This document shows positions 22,401-33,036 of a DNA stretch of 64,000 nucleotides, piece after piece. This stretch comes from Petrolisthes cinctipes. Taxonomy: Eukaryota > Arthropoda > Malacostraca > Decapoda > Porcellanidae. Within the stretch, counting starts at the first letter, position 1. Each line of letters begins with the position of its first letter. The notes under the pieces are model-generated. The model had not been told where the DNA came from and searched no databases. It was given only the letters and a program-made list of their open reading frames with translations. The stretch spans positions 372,001 to 436,000 of the forward strand of contig JAWQEG010000720.1 in the NCBI GenBank assembly GCA_033782935.1, in the 5' to 3' direction. The position numbers and the translations under genes are program-made.

Positions 22401-22570
22401 TGAAACTGTTTACAGAAAACCCTCATTGTACAGTACACTTGTATATTGGGTGTGTAATGTAGTGTGTGTAATGAAACTGTTTACAGAAAACCCTCATTGT
22501 ACAGTACACTTGTATATTGGGTGTGTAATGTAGTGTGTGTAATGAAACTGTGTACAGAAATCCCTCATTG
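19500..22570. repeat. 57-bp satellite array, about 53 units, with higher-order structure
   Basis: The unit is 57 bases, with the parts CACTTGTATATTGGGTGTGT, AATGAAACTGTGTACAGAAA and ACCCTCATTGTACAGTA. Units are over 95 percent alike by eye. A 10-unit block recurs: the variant GTAATGTAATGTGTAC appears at about 20777 and 21346 (569 bases apart), and the pair AACTCTCATTG / AATCCTCATTG precedes each by the same distance. From about 21855 onwards units gain a 14-bp insert (GTAGTGTGTGTAAT) and a 71-bp period. The long open frames on both strands exist because 57 is 3 x 19, and I do not call them genes. Confidence 0.95.
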
Positions 22571-23240
22571 TTCAGTTCCCCTCATTTCTCCCTCCTTCCC
22601 TCTCCTCTTTCATTTTCCCTCCCTCCTCTCTCTCTCTCACTCTCTCTCTCTCTTTGGAATAACATCATGTTATTTCCGTAGACTTAATCAATTCATCTTT
22701 TTCACCACGTTCCATCCACACACCACATCCCAAAATGTGGGTTTTGGGAATAGGTATAAAATGTTGTCGAATCCCACATTTGACCTATGGGTGTGCAAGA
22801 ATAGGTCATATGGGTGGGGTTACCATAAGGGGTGGCTAAATTTTCTCCGTTTTCCTCTACGATGCACCGTTTTTGAGTTATGGCCTTTTTTTTGAAACAT
22901 TTTTTGAACCGATTTTTGACCATGAAGATCTATATGGATTTGGATGAAATTTGGAATGGAAGTACAGTTGGTAAATTGGGCGAGACTTATTTTTTATTTT
23001 TTTTCTACGATGCACCGCTTTTGAGTTATGGCCTCTTTTTTGGAAATTTTTTTGAACCGATTTTTGACCATGAAGATCTATATGGATTTGAATGAAATTT
23101 GGAATGGAAGTACAGTTGGTAAATTGGGCGAGATCGTTTTTTTCATTTTTTCTCTATGACCTTCTGTTCAAAAGTTATGTCAATTTTCGTGTCTCAAAAA
23201 ACTGACCAAATTATAACAATGATAAAAATAATGTTCAAGG
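22571..23240. repeat. CT-rich flank and about 145-bp tandem duplication
   Basis: 22571-22655 is CT-rich. At about 22870-22995 and 23015-23140 a segment with TTTTTGAACCGATTTTTGAC, CATGAAGATCTATATGGATT and GGAATGGAAGTACAGTTGGT occurs twice. No gene is recognised. Confidence 0.65.
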
Positions 23241-23244
23241 ATTA

Positions 23245-23460
23245 ATTAAGGGGGTGCGAGAATAGGGGGACAGGCTTGGGGGGCTTAGGTGGGTGCAGGG
23301 GTGTTTAGGGGGTGCGGGAGTAGGGGGACAGGCTTAGGGGGGGGGGTTAGGGGGGTGCGGGAATAGGGGACAGGCTTTCTACCCACCCCAAGCCTGTCCC
23401 CCTATTCCAGCACCCCACCAATCCCCCCCCAAGCCTGTCCCCTACTCCCGCACCCCCTTA
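23245..23460. repeat. G-rich/C-rich fold-back minisatellite, copy 1
   Basis: G-rich units (GGGTGCGGGAATAGGGGACA followed by GGCTT) run up to about 23370 and continue as their reverse complement (AAGCCTGTCCCCCTATTCC...) to 23460. The centre reads CAGGCTTTCTACCCACCCCA. The G-runs could form quadruplexes. A second copy with the same centre is at 26640-26980. Confidence 0.8.
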
Positions 23461-23533
23461 ATGTTTGAACATGAATAATATTTAATACCAAAGACTCACT
23501 CACACAACAAACAACAAAATTAATGTCACTCAA

Positions 23534-23538
23534 CTGTG

Positions 23539-23569
<31 letters not shown>

Positions 23570-23614
23570 TGCTATGTGAGTAACGTATGTGTATTCGTAT
23601 ATATTTATGAATGA

Positions 23615-23648
<34 letters not shown>

Positions 23649-23870
23649 ATAACTTATGTGCAAATGCATTCCTATATTCTCGTGACTGTGTGTGTGTGTG
23701 TGTGTGTAACGTAGGCGTATGTGTGTCTGTATTCGTATATTCTCATGACTGTGTGTGTGTGTGTGAAAGTGTAACGGAGGCATATGTGTGTGCATTCGTA
23801 TATTCTCATAATTGTGTGTATGTGTGTATGTGTGTGTGTGTCTCCTTCAGTTATTCCTGCGTTCATTGCA
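23534..23870. repeat. GT-rich compound repeat
   Basis: Four or five (GT)n blocks are separated by similar linkers (GTATTCGTATATTCTCATGA, AACGTAGGCGTATGTGTG), giving an irregular period of about 70-80 bases. The Thr/His-rich or Cys/Val-rich frames across it are composition artefacts. Confidence 0.75.
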
Positions 23871-24150
23871 TAACAAAATATATATAATTTATAATGTCAA
23901 GTTGGTATGAGAACTGGAGTAAAAACCTTTCCCAGTCCACAACTTATATCAATCAGATTGAATCACGTATCTTAAGTATTGATTTTTTGAGGTGGGCCAA
24001 TCAGAGCGAGTTATAATAAGCGCTTAATTTGAACTGTTATTATGAGAGAGAGAGAGAATTAATAGTACAGGAGCTGTTGTATATCCATCTCCTTCCTCCG
24101 GAGTATCATTGCCTGATGTGGTAATGTCGGTTGTACAACAAGGGAATCAC

Positions 24151-24219
<69 letters not shown>

Positions 24220-24297
24220 GTGATTGTCATTAATGTGCAGTAAAATTAACACTGACAGACAGAATGAAGGTTTTTGATAACAGCTGCGGCCGCAACG
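23871..24297. other. Noncoding spacer with (GA)n at 24159-24218
   Basis: The only structure seen is a short GA run near 24044 and a long (GA)n microsatellite of about 30 units at 24159-24218. Confidence 0.6.
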
Positions 24298-24660
24298 TAC
24301 AGTCTGTGTCAATAATAATCATCCACATATGGGTATCTCAAACAATTTACTGTCTAATGTTTTCACGTTCACATATGATGTTATTGTTTTAAGTAGTGTG
24401 TAGCTGCTTGTATTAATTTAAAAATATGGTAGTTAACCTGTGTGTGTGTGTGTGTGTTATTGTTTTAAGTAGTGTGTAGCTGTTTGTATTAATTTAAAAA
24501 GATGGTAGTTAACCTGTGTGTGTGTGTGTGAGTTATTGTTTTAAGTAGTGTGTAGCTGTTTGTATTATATCAAAAGATAGTAATTAATGTGTGCGTGTGT
24601 GTTATTGTTTTAAGTAGTGTGTAGCTGCTTGTATTAAATTAAAAGATGGTAGTTAACCTA
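24298..24660 (+). mobile_element. Tc1/mariner-like terminus, copy 2, running into a 75-bp tandem repeat
   Basis: TACAGTCTGTGTCAATAATA followed by ATCATCCACATATGGGTA matches 12826 onward. From about 24378 the segment GTTATTGTTTTAAGTAGTGT, GTAGCTG(C/T)TTGTATTAA and a (GT)n spacer is repeated about four times, whereas copy 1 has it once. The internal part of this element has therefore been amplified here. Confidence 0.65.
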
Positions 24661-25105
24661 TTTATTGGAAAGTTTATTATCTAAGGAACAGAGGGAAGCT
24701 GTCAAATTCTTACGTGAGTTACCTATATATGGATAATTATATTTGACACCAACTGTACATTCCATCTTTGTCCCGCGTTTCCTCATTCACAGAAATTTGT
24801 TCCACCAATCCCACGAACATACAGACATACACCCCAAACATATAGGGACATACAGACATACACCCAGACATATAGGGACATACTGACATATGGTATTGTG
24901 TACAGGGTGTTGTTTTGATGTTCCTTGGCATGTGTGTGTGTGTGTGTGTTTTACCATGTAGTGTAGTGGATGGTGTGTGTTTATGGAGGCTGTAGTAAGT
25001 GTGTGTATGCCTCTCATGTTAAGATGTTGCTGTCCAAAGGTAAGTAAATGTTATTATATACTGTACAGTATATATATATATATATATACTGCTTCACACA
25101 CATAG
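24661..25105. other. Noncoding, short repeats only
   Basis: Short ACATACAGACATACACCC units occur at 24818-24890, a (GT)n run at 24930-24950 and a (TA)n run near 25068-25088. No gene was found. Confidence 0.5.
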
Positions 25106-25370
25106 AGTCAATTCGACAGTGGTTGGTATTGGTTTGTAAGCACCCAAACGAAAGAATATTAGCCGTGTTAATGACTTCTGGGTGAATTATTTAATGAATT
25201 TGGTGAATAAACTATACAGTGATTATTATTATTATTATTATTATCATTATTATTATTGTTATCATTATTATTATTATCATCGTTATTATTATTATTATTA
25301 TTATTATTAATATTATTATTATTATCATTATTATTATCATTATTATTATTATTATTAGTATTAGTATTAG

Positions 25371-25402
<32 letters not shown>

Positions 25403-25440
25403 TCATTATCGTTATTATTATTATTATTATTATCATTATC

Positions 25441-25478
<38 letters not shown>

Positions 25479-25515
25479 CATTATTATTATTATTATTATC
25501 GTTATTATTATTATC

Positions 25516-25553
<38 letters not shown>

Positions 25554-25682
25554 CGTTATTATTATTATTATTATCATTATTACTATCATCGTTATTATTA
25601 TTATTATCGTTATTATTATTATTATCGTTATTATTATTATTCGCAAAATCTATCCAACAGTTAGATAATAATAATAATAATC

Positions 25683-25723
<41 letters not shown>

Positions 25724-25838
25724 CACTGAATAGTTTACTAATCAAATTCATTAAATAATTCACCCAGAAGTCATTAACACGGCTAGCATTCTTTCGTTTG
25801 TGTGCTTACAAACCACAACGAATGGCTGTGGAATCGAC
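25106..25838. mobile_element. MITE family II, palindromic copy with ATT/AAT core
   Basis: Both arms are the same half of the family: CGACAGTGGTTGGTATTGG and AAACGAAAGAAT on the left (25113-25217) and their reverse complement on the right (25727-25838, ending GGCTGTGGAATCGACC). The core is an ATT-rich tract at 25218-25640, then CGCAAAATCTATCCAACAGT, then an AAT tract at 25665-25722. The copy at 18694 has two different arms, so this one is a fold-back derivative. Confidence 0.8.
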
Positions 25839-25868
25839 CCTACGCACACACACACACACACATTCTCT

Positions 25869-25921
<53 letters not shown>

Positions 25922-26292
25922 TTTCTATCTCTCTCTCTCTTACACACACATTCTCTCCCTCCCTCTCTCTCTCTTACACACACGCACACACACACATTCT
26001 CTCTCTCTCTCTCTTACACACCTACATTCTCTCTCTCTCTCTCTTACACACACGCACACACACACATTCTCTCTCTCTCTCTTACTCACCTACATTCTCT
26101 CTCTCTCTCTCTCTTACACACACGCACACACAAACATCCTCTCTCTCTCTCTTACACAGACACACACACATTCTCCCTCTCTCTCTTACACACACACACA
26201 CACATTCTCTCCCTCTCTCTCTCTCTTACACACACATTCTCCCTCTCTCTCTCTCTTACACACACATTCTCTCTCTCTCCCTCTTCCTCTCC
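25839..26292. repeat. Compound CT/CA minisatellite
   Basis: About ten units alternate (CT)n, TTACACACACGCACACACA and CATT. The Ser/Leu/His/Thr-rich frames come from these dinucleotides. It starts directly at the end of the MITE. Confidence 0.85.
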
Positions 26293-26639
26293 TATAGCCT
26301 GTTGTCAGTAAAATGAGTTGGGAAAGAGAATGAAACTATTTCCAAGATAATCCCATGGTTGGTTTTATGGTTATAAGCCAAATGTTATTGTCCTTCCAAC
26401 CACCACCTCCCTCACTCTGACACCTCTCTCCTGACAAAAAAAATAGTTACACATGTCTGTTCTTCACATGATATCTTTGCACCCAGGAGTCATAGAGAGC
26501 TGGTGTTGGTTTCATTCGAAAGAGAAAGAGTTGCTGCTTAGAACAAAACTAAATTTAAGTTTCTAGGCATTGTAGTTTAGACGTAGAAAGTAAGTGAAGA
26601 AGAGCGATTTATTTTTGGACATCACTGTCTTGGACCTGG
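26293..26639. other. No feature seen
   Basis: Mixed sequence without tandem repeats, TIRs or plausible frames. Confidence 0.4.
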
Positions 26640-26980
26640 CGGGAGGGGGTGTGTGTACGGTGGGGGGAGGGGGTGCGGGAGTAGGGGGACAGGCTGAGGG
26701 GGGTTTTGGGGGGTGCGGAAGTTGGGGACAGACTTGGTTTTTTTTGGGGGTGGGGTGCGGGAATAGGGGACAGGCTTTCTACCCACCCCAAGCCTGTCCC
26801 CCTATTCCCGCACCCCCCCAAGCCTGTCCCCCAACTCCCGCACCCCCCATAAACCCTCCCCCAAGCATGTCCCCTATTCCTGAACCACCCCAATCCCCCC
26901 CCCAAGCCTGTCCCCTACTTCGGCACCCCCTTAAACCCCCCCCCCCAGGCCTGTCCCCTACTCCCGCACCCCCTTAACTG
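26640..26980. repeat. G-rich/C-rich fold-back minisatellite, copy 2
   Basis: G-rich units (GGGTGCGGGAGTAGGGGGAC) to about 26780, then the same centre as copy 1 (CAGGCTTTCTACCCACCCCA), then C-rich complementary units (AAGCCTGTCCCCCTATTCC) to 26980. The C-rich half is longer than in copy 1. The Pro/Gly-rich frames are artefacts. Confidence 0.8.
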
Positions 26981-27016
26981 TAATTTTTGTAATGGCTTGT
27001 AAAATCCGCTTGTAAA

Positions 27017-27017
<1 letters not shown>

Positions 27018-27062
<45 letters not shown>
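27018..27062. repeat. (TA)n microsatellite
   Basis: About 22 TA units follow an A run. Confidence 0.9.
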
Positions 27063-27066
<4 letters not shown>

Positions 27067-27089
27067 TGAGGAAACCAAGAGCCGTAAGG

Positions 27090-27192
27090 AAGAACATCTG
27101 TGGTGTTGATGATGGCATGGTATAATTATGAAGGCTCAGTTGTTTGTCTATGGTGTCAGTACCACGCCATCGTCAAATCCACAGATGTTCTT
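27090..27192. mobile_element. MITE family I, copy 2 (103 bp)
   Basis: The ends are AAGAACATCTGTGGTGTTGA at 27090 and the reverse complement of AAGAACATCTGTGGATTTGA at 27173-27192, followed inward on both sides by (C/T)GATGGC(G/A)TGGTA. The interior is AAGGCTCAGTTGTTTGTCTA. This is the cleanest copy and defines the family ends. Confidence 0.8.
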
Positions 27193-28019
27193 GCCTATGG
27201 CCCGAAAAGTAAAACTGGTCTCAACCAGCTAGGGAGAAGTCAGAGAACACTCAAAGTTTACCTGCTTTTATTTATTTCCCAGTGATTCTCCTGTGAAGTA
27301 TAATAAATTGTACAGTACTGTAGCCTACTTACCTATCCTCCTATTGGCACCTTTGCCTTTTCACCGCTCTCCTTCCTTACATGTATGCCCTACATGGCCT
27401 CTTTGGCTCATACCTTCTCACAGCGCCCTTATTGGCTCCTGGTTATGTGTGCCGCCATCTTGCCTCTGCAGGCGAGTGCTTTTAAGCCTGCCAAGACCTG
27501 CAACAACCTCACTCCCGGTCGTTCACCCTCTGAAGTCACTCACCTGCACTCTCCCACAAGCTGCATATTCCCGTTCTGTGATAGCCTATATTTTAGTCTA
27601 GCCACTCCCCCTCGGTAGGTTAAGTTAGGCTTGATTCAGTAACTTTTCATGGGAAATACATTGAATATATGTTCGAAACTGAGAAGTGGTTAGTTATAGA
27701 GTTACGGCCTGAGTGTCAAACAAGCTTCATCCCACCAACACAGTACAAATCGCTCACACCGAACAGGAACATGCACTCATGCTCACCTCTGCTTACTCCA
27801 CGCTCCTAGCTCCAACACATGGTAACACCCTCACACACACATACTCTTACCGACAGTCTTACACTCGTACCGACATACTCACACTCTTCCTCTCACATCC
27901 ATTTCGCTTCTTTCCTCCGGCATGCTACATGCTCCCTCCCTCCATGGGGAAGGACTGTATTTGGAACATATATTGTAAAAAAAGAAAAAAAAAAACTGTA
28001 TATATCTGGTCCAGGGTTT
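27193..28019. other. Noncoding, no confident feature
   Basis: 27330-27600 is GC-richer but holds no plausible gene. 27820-27900 has some CACTC-rich sequence. No repeats or TIRs were recognised. Confidence 0.4.
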
Positions 28020-29548
28020 CAAGAATACGACTACACTTGCAACTCTCCTCGGTCTCCTCTTACTTTCTCTATCCTCAGTTTCGAGCCAAATGCGGATGTT
28101 GCATATACGTACGCAACGACCTCCCTTGTTTTTGTGTTTCCTAACTTATTCTTCTGATTTCTCAGCCCTCTGCCTTCGACTCACCTTACTCTCAACCAAA
28201 ATATTTCTGTGCTGTATTTTTCTCCACTAACCCTCCTGACTATCCAAAATTCTTTGACTATATTACTTCAAATATGGAACACATTCTATCCCATTCTCCT
28301 TTCTCAGAAATCTCAGTTTTAGGAGATTTCAATGTTCACCAACGTCTTTGCCCTTTGACTCTCATTTCCCTTCACTAATCCACCTGGTGAACAAGCCTTC
28401 ATCTATTTTGTCCTCAACGACCTAGAGCAGCTAATTCAGCATCCTACCCGATTTCCCGACCGCCTTGGAGATCAGCTAAATATCCTTGACTTATTCCTAA
28501 CCTCTCAATGATCCTTCTGCTTATGCTGTTTAACTCTTCTCTCCATGGGCGCCTCTGATCACAAGCATATTTCAGTATCCTGTCCTATCACTCCTGTAAG
28601 ACCTTTGAACCCTCCCAGGAAGCGGCATCTGTGGCACTACAACGCCTTCAACTGGGATGATCTGAGGCAGTACTTTCAAGATTTCCCATGGAATGACTTT
28701 TCCTTCCTTGGCCAGGGTCCCTCTGAGAGTTCTGCATGCATCACAGAGCTGATCCTCTTGGGCATGGATGCATACATTCCATATTGTTTCCCCCTTTAAT
28801 AATTCACGAAACTCTTGGTTTAATCACGCTTGTTCTACTGTTGTCCACAACAAGGAGAAAGCTCTCAGACGGTACCAACGCCTTTAAACTAATAAATCTC
28901 ACGCTTTCTATATTTTTGCTCGGGATCGTGCCAAATCTGTTCTCTGAATAGCTATAAAAAAATCCTTCATCTGTGCCAAGTGCAATGATCTTTTCAACTC
29001 TTTCTCCACCCGTTTTTTCTTGTCTCTTGCCAAAAATCTCTTCAGTAACTTTACCTCTTCCATTTTCCCTCCTCTCATCCTTCCTGATAGTAATATTACC
29101 ATCTCTTCACCCGATAAAGTTGATCTCTTCTCTCAAACCTTTGCCTCTAACTCCTCTTATTTATGCCTGTCATCAGAATCTCTTCAAAGGAAGTTTTTTT
29201 CTGCCCTCTCTAGCAGTTACACTCGGAATGCATACAGGCCTGACGGGATTCCTCCAGTTGTTCTCAAGAACTGTGCTTCAGTGCTGACACACTGCCTACG
29301 CAAACTGTTTTGTCTTTGTCTGTCCTCTATCACTTTTCCTTCTTGCTGAAAGTTTGCTCTGATCTAACCTGTTGTGAAGAAAGGAGATCGCTCATAACCC
29401 TCCAATTATCGCACTATTGCTCTGATCTCTCGCCTATCTAAAGTCTTCGAATCTATTCTTAACTCCAAAATTCAAAAACACCTTACTCGTCACGACCTTC
29501 TCTCTGATCGTCAGTATGGTTTTCGTCAGGGACGCTCTACTGGCGATC
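28020..29548 (+). pseudogene. Non-LTR retrotransposon fragment (endonuclease end to RT start)
   Basis: Reading across stops and shifts gives an APE-type endonuclease remnant (CCIYVRNDLPCF, then near 28315 LGDFNVH, then about 28390-28500 the [18 protein letters not shown] block). It continues with GASDHKHISVSCPI (28545 on), a linker (WHYNAFNWDDLRQYF) and, from about 28960, RT sequence (YRPDGIPPVVLKNCASVL, then [19 protein letters not shown] and [15 protein letters not shown]). The copy stops at 29548, where a (TA)n tract begins, before the RT catalytic motif. Several stops and frameshifts make it nonfunctional. Confidence 0.75.
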
Positions 29549-29690
<142 letters not shown>

Positions 29691-29700
29691 TATATATCTT

Positions 29701-30014
29701 GTCTGCCTGCACGCGGGCGCCTGCCTGCCAAGTTCGCCACCTGCCTTGCCAACGCTCGGTCACTACTCCACTAGCCGCTCACCTGGAAGGGTCACTTCAC
29801 CCTCACCTGCCGACACCAACGCCACCAAGACTCAAGACGCCACGTGTCCCTCTACATACTCCAACGTTACAAGATACAACACTTCACCAAGGTAGGCGGG
29901 TTGACCCACAACAAGGTGCTTGGAGTCCACATATTGTTTTACTTATTGCTGTGTGCGTAACCTTTCCAAATAAACTCTACTTTGTATTCGAGTCTGTTCA
30001 CCTGTTCGTTACAA
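29701..30014 (+). other. Possible solo LTR
   Basis: The block starts TGTCTGCCTGCACG and ends CCTGTTCGTTACA, giving TG...CA borders. It contains AATAAA (29971) about 40 bases before the end, as in an R/U5 region. The composition differs from both flanks. No target duplication, primer-binding site or second LTR is seen, so the call is weak. Confidence 0.3.
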
Positions 30015-30164
30015 GGGCAAGCTCATTCGAACATTTACCATGCTAATATCTCGAAGATAAGGCAATGGATGCAACATTTCTTCGGGTGTGTAAGGGAGGG
30101 AATTCATTTGTAATTAGAGGGTTATTGATCATTTGTACAATTTTTTATCTAATTGCCTAAGTGC

Positions 30165-30362
30165 CATTTCCCCACATCCACTCCATAGTGGCTAACAGTA
30201 TTCCATCTGAGAACGAACATGACTCTTATAAATTACAGCTAACTGCTCGTCAGTGAAAAATTCACGAACTCTGTAGAGAAAACCTAACTTTTGCAAGGCA
30301 TTTTTAGCAATTGAGTGTACATCAGATGTCCAATTGAGGTTAGCACTAAGGGATAAACCAAG
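30165..30362 (-). pseudogene. LINE RT C-terminal fragment
   Basis: The minus-strand translation is SLSANLNWTSDVHSIAKNAL, then QKLGFLYRVREFFTDEQLAV and IYKSHVRSQMEYC followed by a stop codon and PLWSG. This is the thumb region of a LINE reverse transcriptase. Only about 66 codons remain. Confidence 0.75.
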
Positions 30363-30880
30363 GGTATTAATTGATTAATTGATTGATTTATAGATGCCAC
30401 TAGGCATCTGGCAGCGCAACAGGTAGGGCCATATACCGCCCAACATAAAATGGTCATCTACATCATTAATAAAATATGTACAAACATTAAATTATCTTCA
30501 CTACCCCGAGAGAGAGAAGCAGCATGAATAAACAGCCATATCATCTAAAAATCACATTTTACTAAAATTGCCTACTTTAGTTAAATATATACAAGAATTA
30601 AAATATGAACGAAAGAAACATTAAACATTACCTACCTAAAAAAAGAATAGCCGTAAAAATCATACAATTCACAATTTGTATAGGAGGTCAGCCTCCTCCA
30701 CATAGGAGAGGGTGTTTCCTTCCACAGCACAAGCCTCCTCCCCCAAACACCAGGGAGAGACTGCAAGAAACGTCACCCACCAGGTACTCGGAGGTGCCTA
30801 AAACGAAGGTCCCCAAGGCTGGGACACTCGACAATAAGATGCCGCATTGTCAGAGTGACCAGACAATCATCACATTACAT
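30363..30880 (-). pseudogene. LINE C-terminal fragment with (ATTG)n tail
   Basis: The minus-strand frame near 30870-30780 gives CDDCLVTLTMRHLIVECPSL followed by GDLRFRHL, a Cys-His C-terminal motif of jockey-like elements. The degraded end reads WRRLTSYTN. The 3' UTR ends in ATTG/ATTA repeats at about 30363-30390 (plus strand), a typical LINE tail, which abuts the preceding RT fragment. Confidence 0.7.
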
Positions 30881-31541
30881 TTATAGTATACTGTAGACAG
30901 TACAGTTAATTCATAATACTGCTCAATAGTTTTGTAAATATTCATGTTCTTATTGACTAAGTACCTCATTGGTATAGTTGGTAACAGAATACTGTACTGT
31001 ACTGTAGTATGTAAACTATTTGTAAAAGTTAAGGACACTTTAATATCCATGTACCATATATATAAAGTGTTGGTCTATTTTCAGACATGTCTACACTTCA
31101 AAGACAACCATGGGTTGAAACATGAGGTTTCAGAGTTCGTAAGTTTGCAACTTTAACTGGGTAAGCACAAGATATTATAAGCTATGGTTATGACAACATT
31201 AACCATAGCATAGTTAAATTAGTAAATTACTCTTTTCCTTGCTTCTTACAGAAAAGAAGTGTAAGAAGCAAGGAGGGAAGACTAATGGATGAAAGGATGG
31301 GTTGAAAGAAACGTTAATACTGTAAGATGCATATTTAGTTTTGCATACCTTATGGCATAATATGCATTCTAACTTGTGTAGGGTCACAATATTAATATTA
31401 TTCACTATATGTATTCATTATGTATGAGTGATAAATTTGTCTTTTCAATCCCTAGCTTTGGCTACAGTACCCTGTGAAATACAAATGTGACTCATTAGTC
31501 AAGTTAAACTTATTTGTTGAAATAATTATTTATCTTTTCAG
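30881..31541. other. Mostly noncoding; one candidate 54-bp exon and a small hairpin
   Basis: TATTTTCAG precedes 31085-31138, which is followed by GTAAGTTTG, so the block could be a short exon (one frame: CLHFKDNHGLKHEVSEF). A perfect 13-bp stem (CTTGCTTCTTACA) with a short loop lies at about 31239-31272. No other feature is seen. Confidence 0.3.
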
Positions 31542-32022
31542 ATGCAAAGCTATCAACACAATCCAGCTTGTTGTCTTCATGACAGATATATTTGACTTGT
31601 ACATGAGACAGCGACTGGTGGATATTGCACTTGGTCGGCGGCGAGTGAAGCCGGTCAGTGTTGGCAGCCTACATGTTGAAGGGGTGACATCACTTGGGGA
31701 TGGTAAATTCTCAGTACACAGCCAGAGTGACCCAGATCAAACCTACGTTGTGGACATTACTGTTGGAATCTGCACTTGTTGTAGGGGTGAAAATGGTGCC
31801 ATCTGCAAGCATCAGATTGTCTGTGTAGAGCACCACCAAGCACTCCCTTTCTTGCCCCTCTTCTGTGTCTTATATCCCACTACCTCTGCTGCTGTCCTCA
31901 ACACTATTGCCTTAAACACTTCATACACAGCATTCACTCCCACTCCCTCCCCTATCCCCATCCTTGCATCCCCCTTCACCTCACCCACCCTCCTCTTATA
32001 TTCCTCCCTATGTGTAGCCTAA
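31542..32022 (+). CDS. SWIM zinc-finger exon, probably MULE-derived or SWIM-domain protein
   Basis: An acceptor-like CTTTTCAG ends at 31541 and the open frame continues to a stop at 32022. The first part is protein-like: FDLYMRQRLVDIALGRRRVK, SLHVEGVTSLGDGKFSV, then YVVDITVGICTC-C-RGENG followed by AICKHQ, a SWIM finger (C-x-C-x8-C-x-H). After about residue 125 the sequence becomes Thr/Pro/Ser-rich and probably runs into noncoding DNA. SWIM domains of this type sit at the C-terminus of Mutator-like transposases and of some host proteins (family knowledge). No MULE catalytic domain is found next to it, though a MULE fragment lies elsewhere in the window (60406-61150). Only one exon can be supported. 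Confidence 0.5.
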
Positions 32023-33036
32023 ATCAATTGCGTATTAGGAAAAGTACTACAGTACTCGCCTGTATACTTGAAATGTGCATATGTAGCCAAAACCGAGAAA
32101 AATTAACTACAGTACGGGTAAGTAGAAAGAATATGGCAGGGAGATAGGCTAACTGGTCCCAAGATATGCTTATGGAAGTGTTCAGTACTGCCATGGAAAA
32201 AATATTACAAGTGTATATATATCCCTTATAACAATTTTAAAGTCCTGTGATACCACTTATTGCCATGCCATGCATTACACCACTCCTGTAACTATGGGTA
32301 TGGGGAACTTTAAAGTTTAATTTTGCACCACCTTATCTTAAAAAAAAAAGACTTTATAAGAAGTTGCTAGTTACCTCATAACCTTGCAATATAAACTGGG
32401 GTAGAACTATTTCCACAGCTTGAAGTTTTTACCTACAGGGCGTCTAGAAAACACCTCCTAACCCAATTGAGAAATGAGTTTTCAGTCCTAACCAGGTCAT
32501 CTCTAAGTCTAAAATCAGTCTTGGGAATCTTCTCATTACTGATATTAATAAATAAGTAACAAACCCCTTGTCATTATATCTTATTTTCTCTTAAGTGGAT
32601 AAGGTGATGCAAGAAAACTTTTAAATTGCCCAATTATTACCTCCAGAGAAAGATTTAAAAAGTGAACTTATTGAGTGTTTGTTACAAGGAGTAGTGAACC
32701 TTTTGGGCCTTCATTGATTCCTTCTGCCTTGTGAGAATATAAGTACTGTACTGTATTTGGGAGTCCAGTGAGTTAAGTTAGCTGGTAAAGTAGAATTAAA
32801 TACGAAGCTGTTGGTTGGCTTGGTGCACTGTTTGCAGCACAGTGGGTAAAAATGGTCAATAGGGATAATGAAAACACAATCATGAAATAAGCCTGTGAAT
32901 TTTACCATACAGGGCGCATTATGCCACCTCTGTTTATAAAATATTTGGGTAAAGTACGATGGTACTGTACAGTACAGTAGTTACGGCCTATAGATTGGCT
33001 AAATAGTTACCTCACTCGTAACAATTTTATACAATG
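32023..33036. other. No feature seen
   Basis: AT-rich sequence with several CTGTACTGTAC-type runs. No frame, tandem repeat or TIR was found. Confidence 0.4.

Noticed and set aside
12560..22570. CRISPR-like arrays
   Set aside because: The repeated units are contiguous or separated by simple sequence, with no unique spacers, and the genome is eukaryotic.
19470..22895. Open frames of up to about 590 codons on both strands
   Set aside because: They are produced by a 57-bp repeat (3 x 19) with no stop in several frames. The peptide is purely periodic, both strands are open, and no flanking gene structure exists.
23526..23887. Thr/His-rich and Cys/Val-rich frames
   Set aside because: They come from GT dinucleotide blocks.
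25212..26316. Poly-Ile/Leu and Ser/Leu/His frames
   Set aside because: They are translations of ATT/AAT and CT/CA microsatellites.
31238..31273. Rho-independent terminator
   Set aside because: The genome is eukaryotic and the small perfect hairpin is not followed by a T-run linked to a gene.
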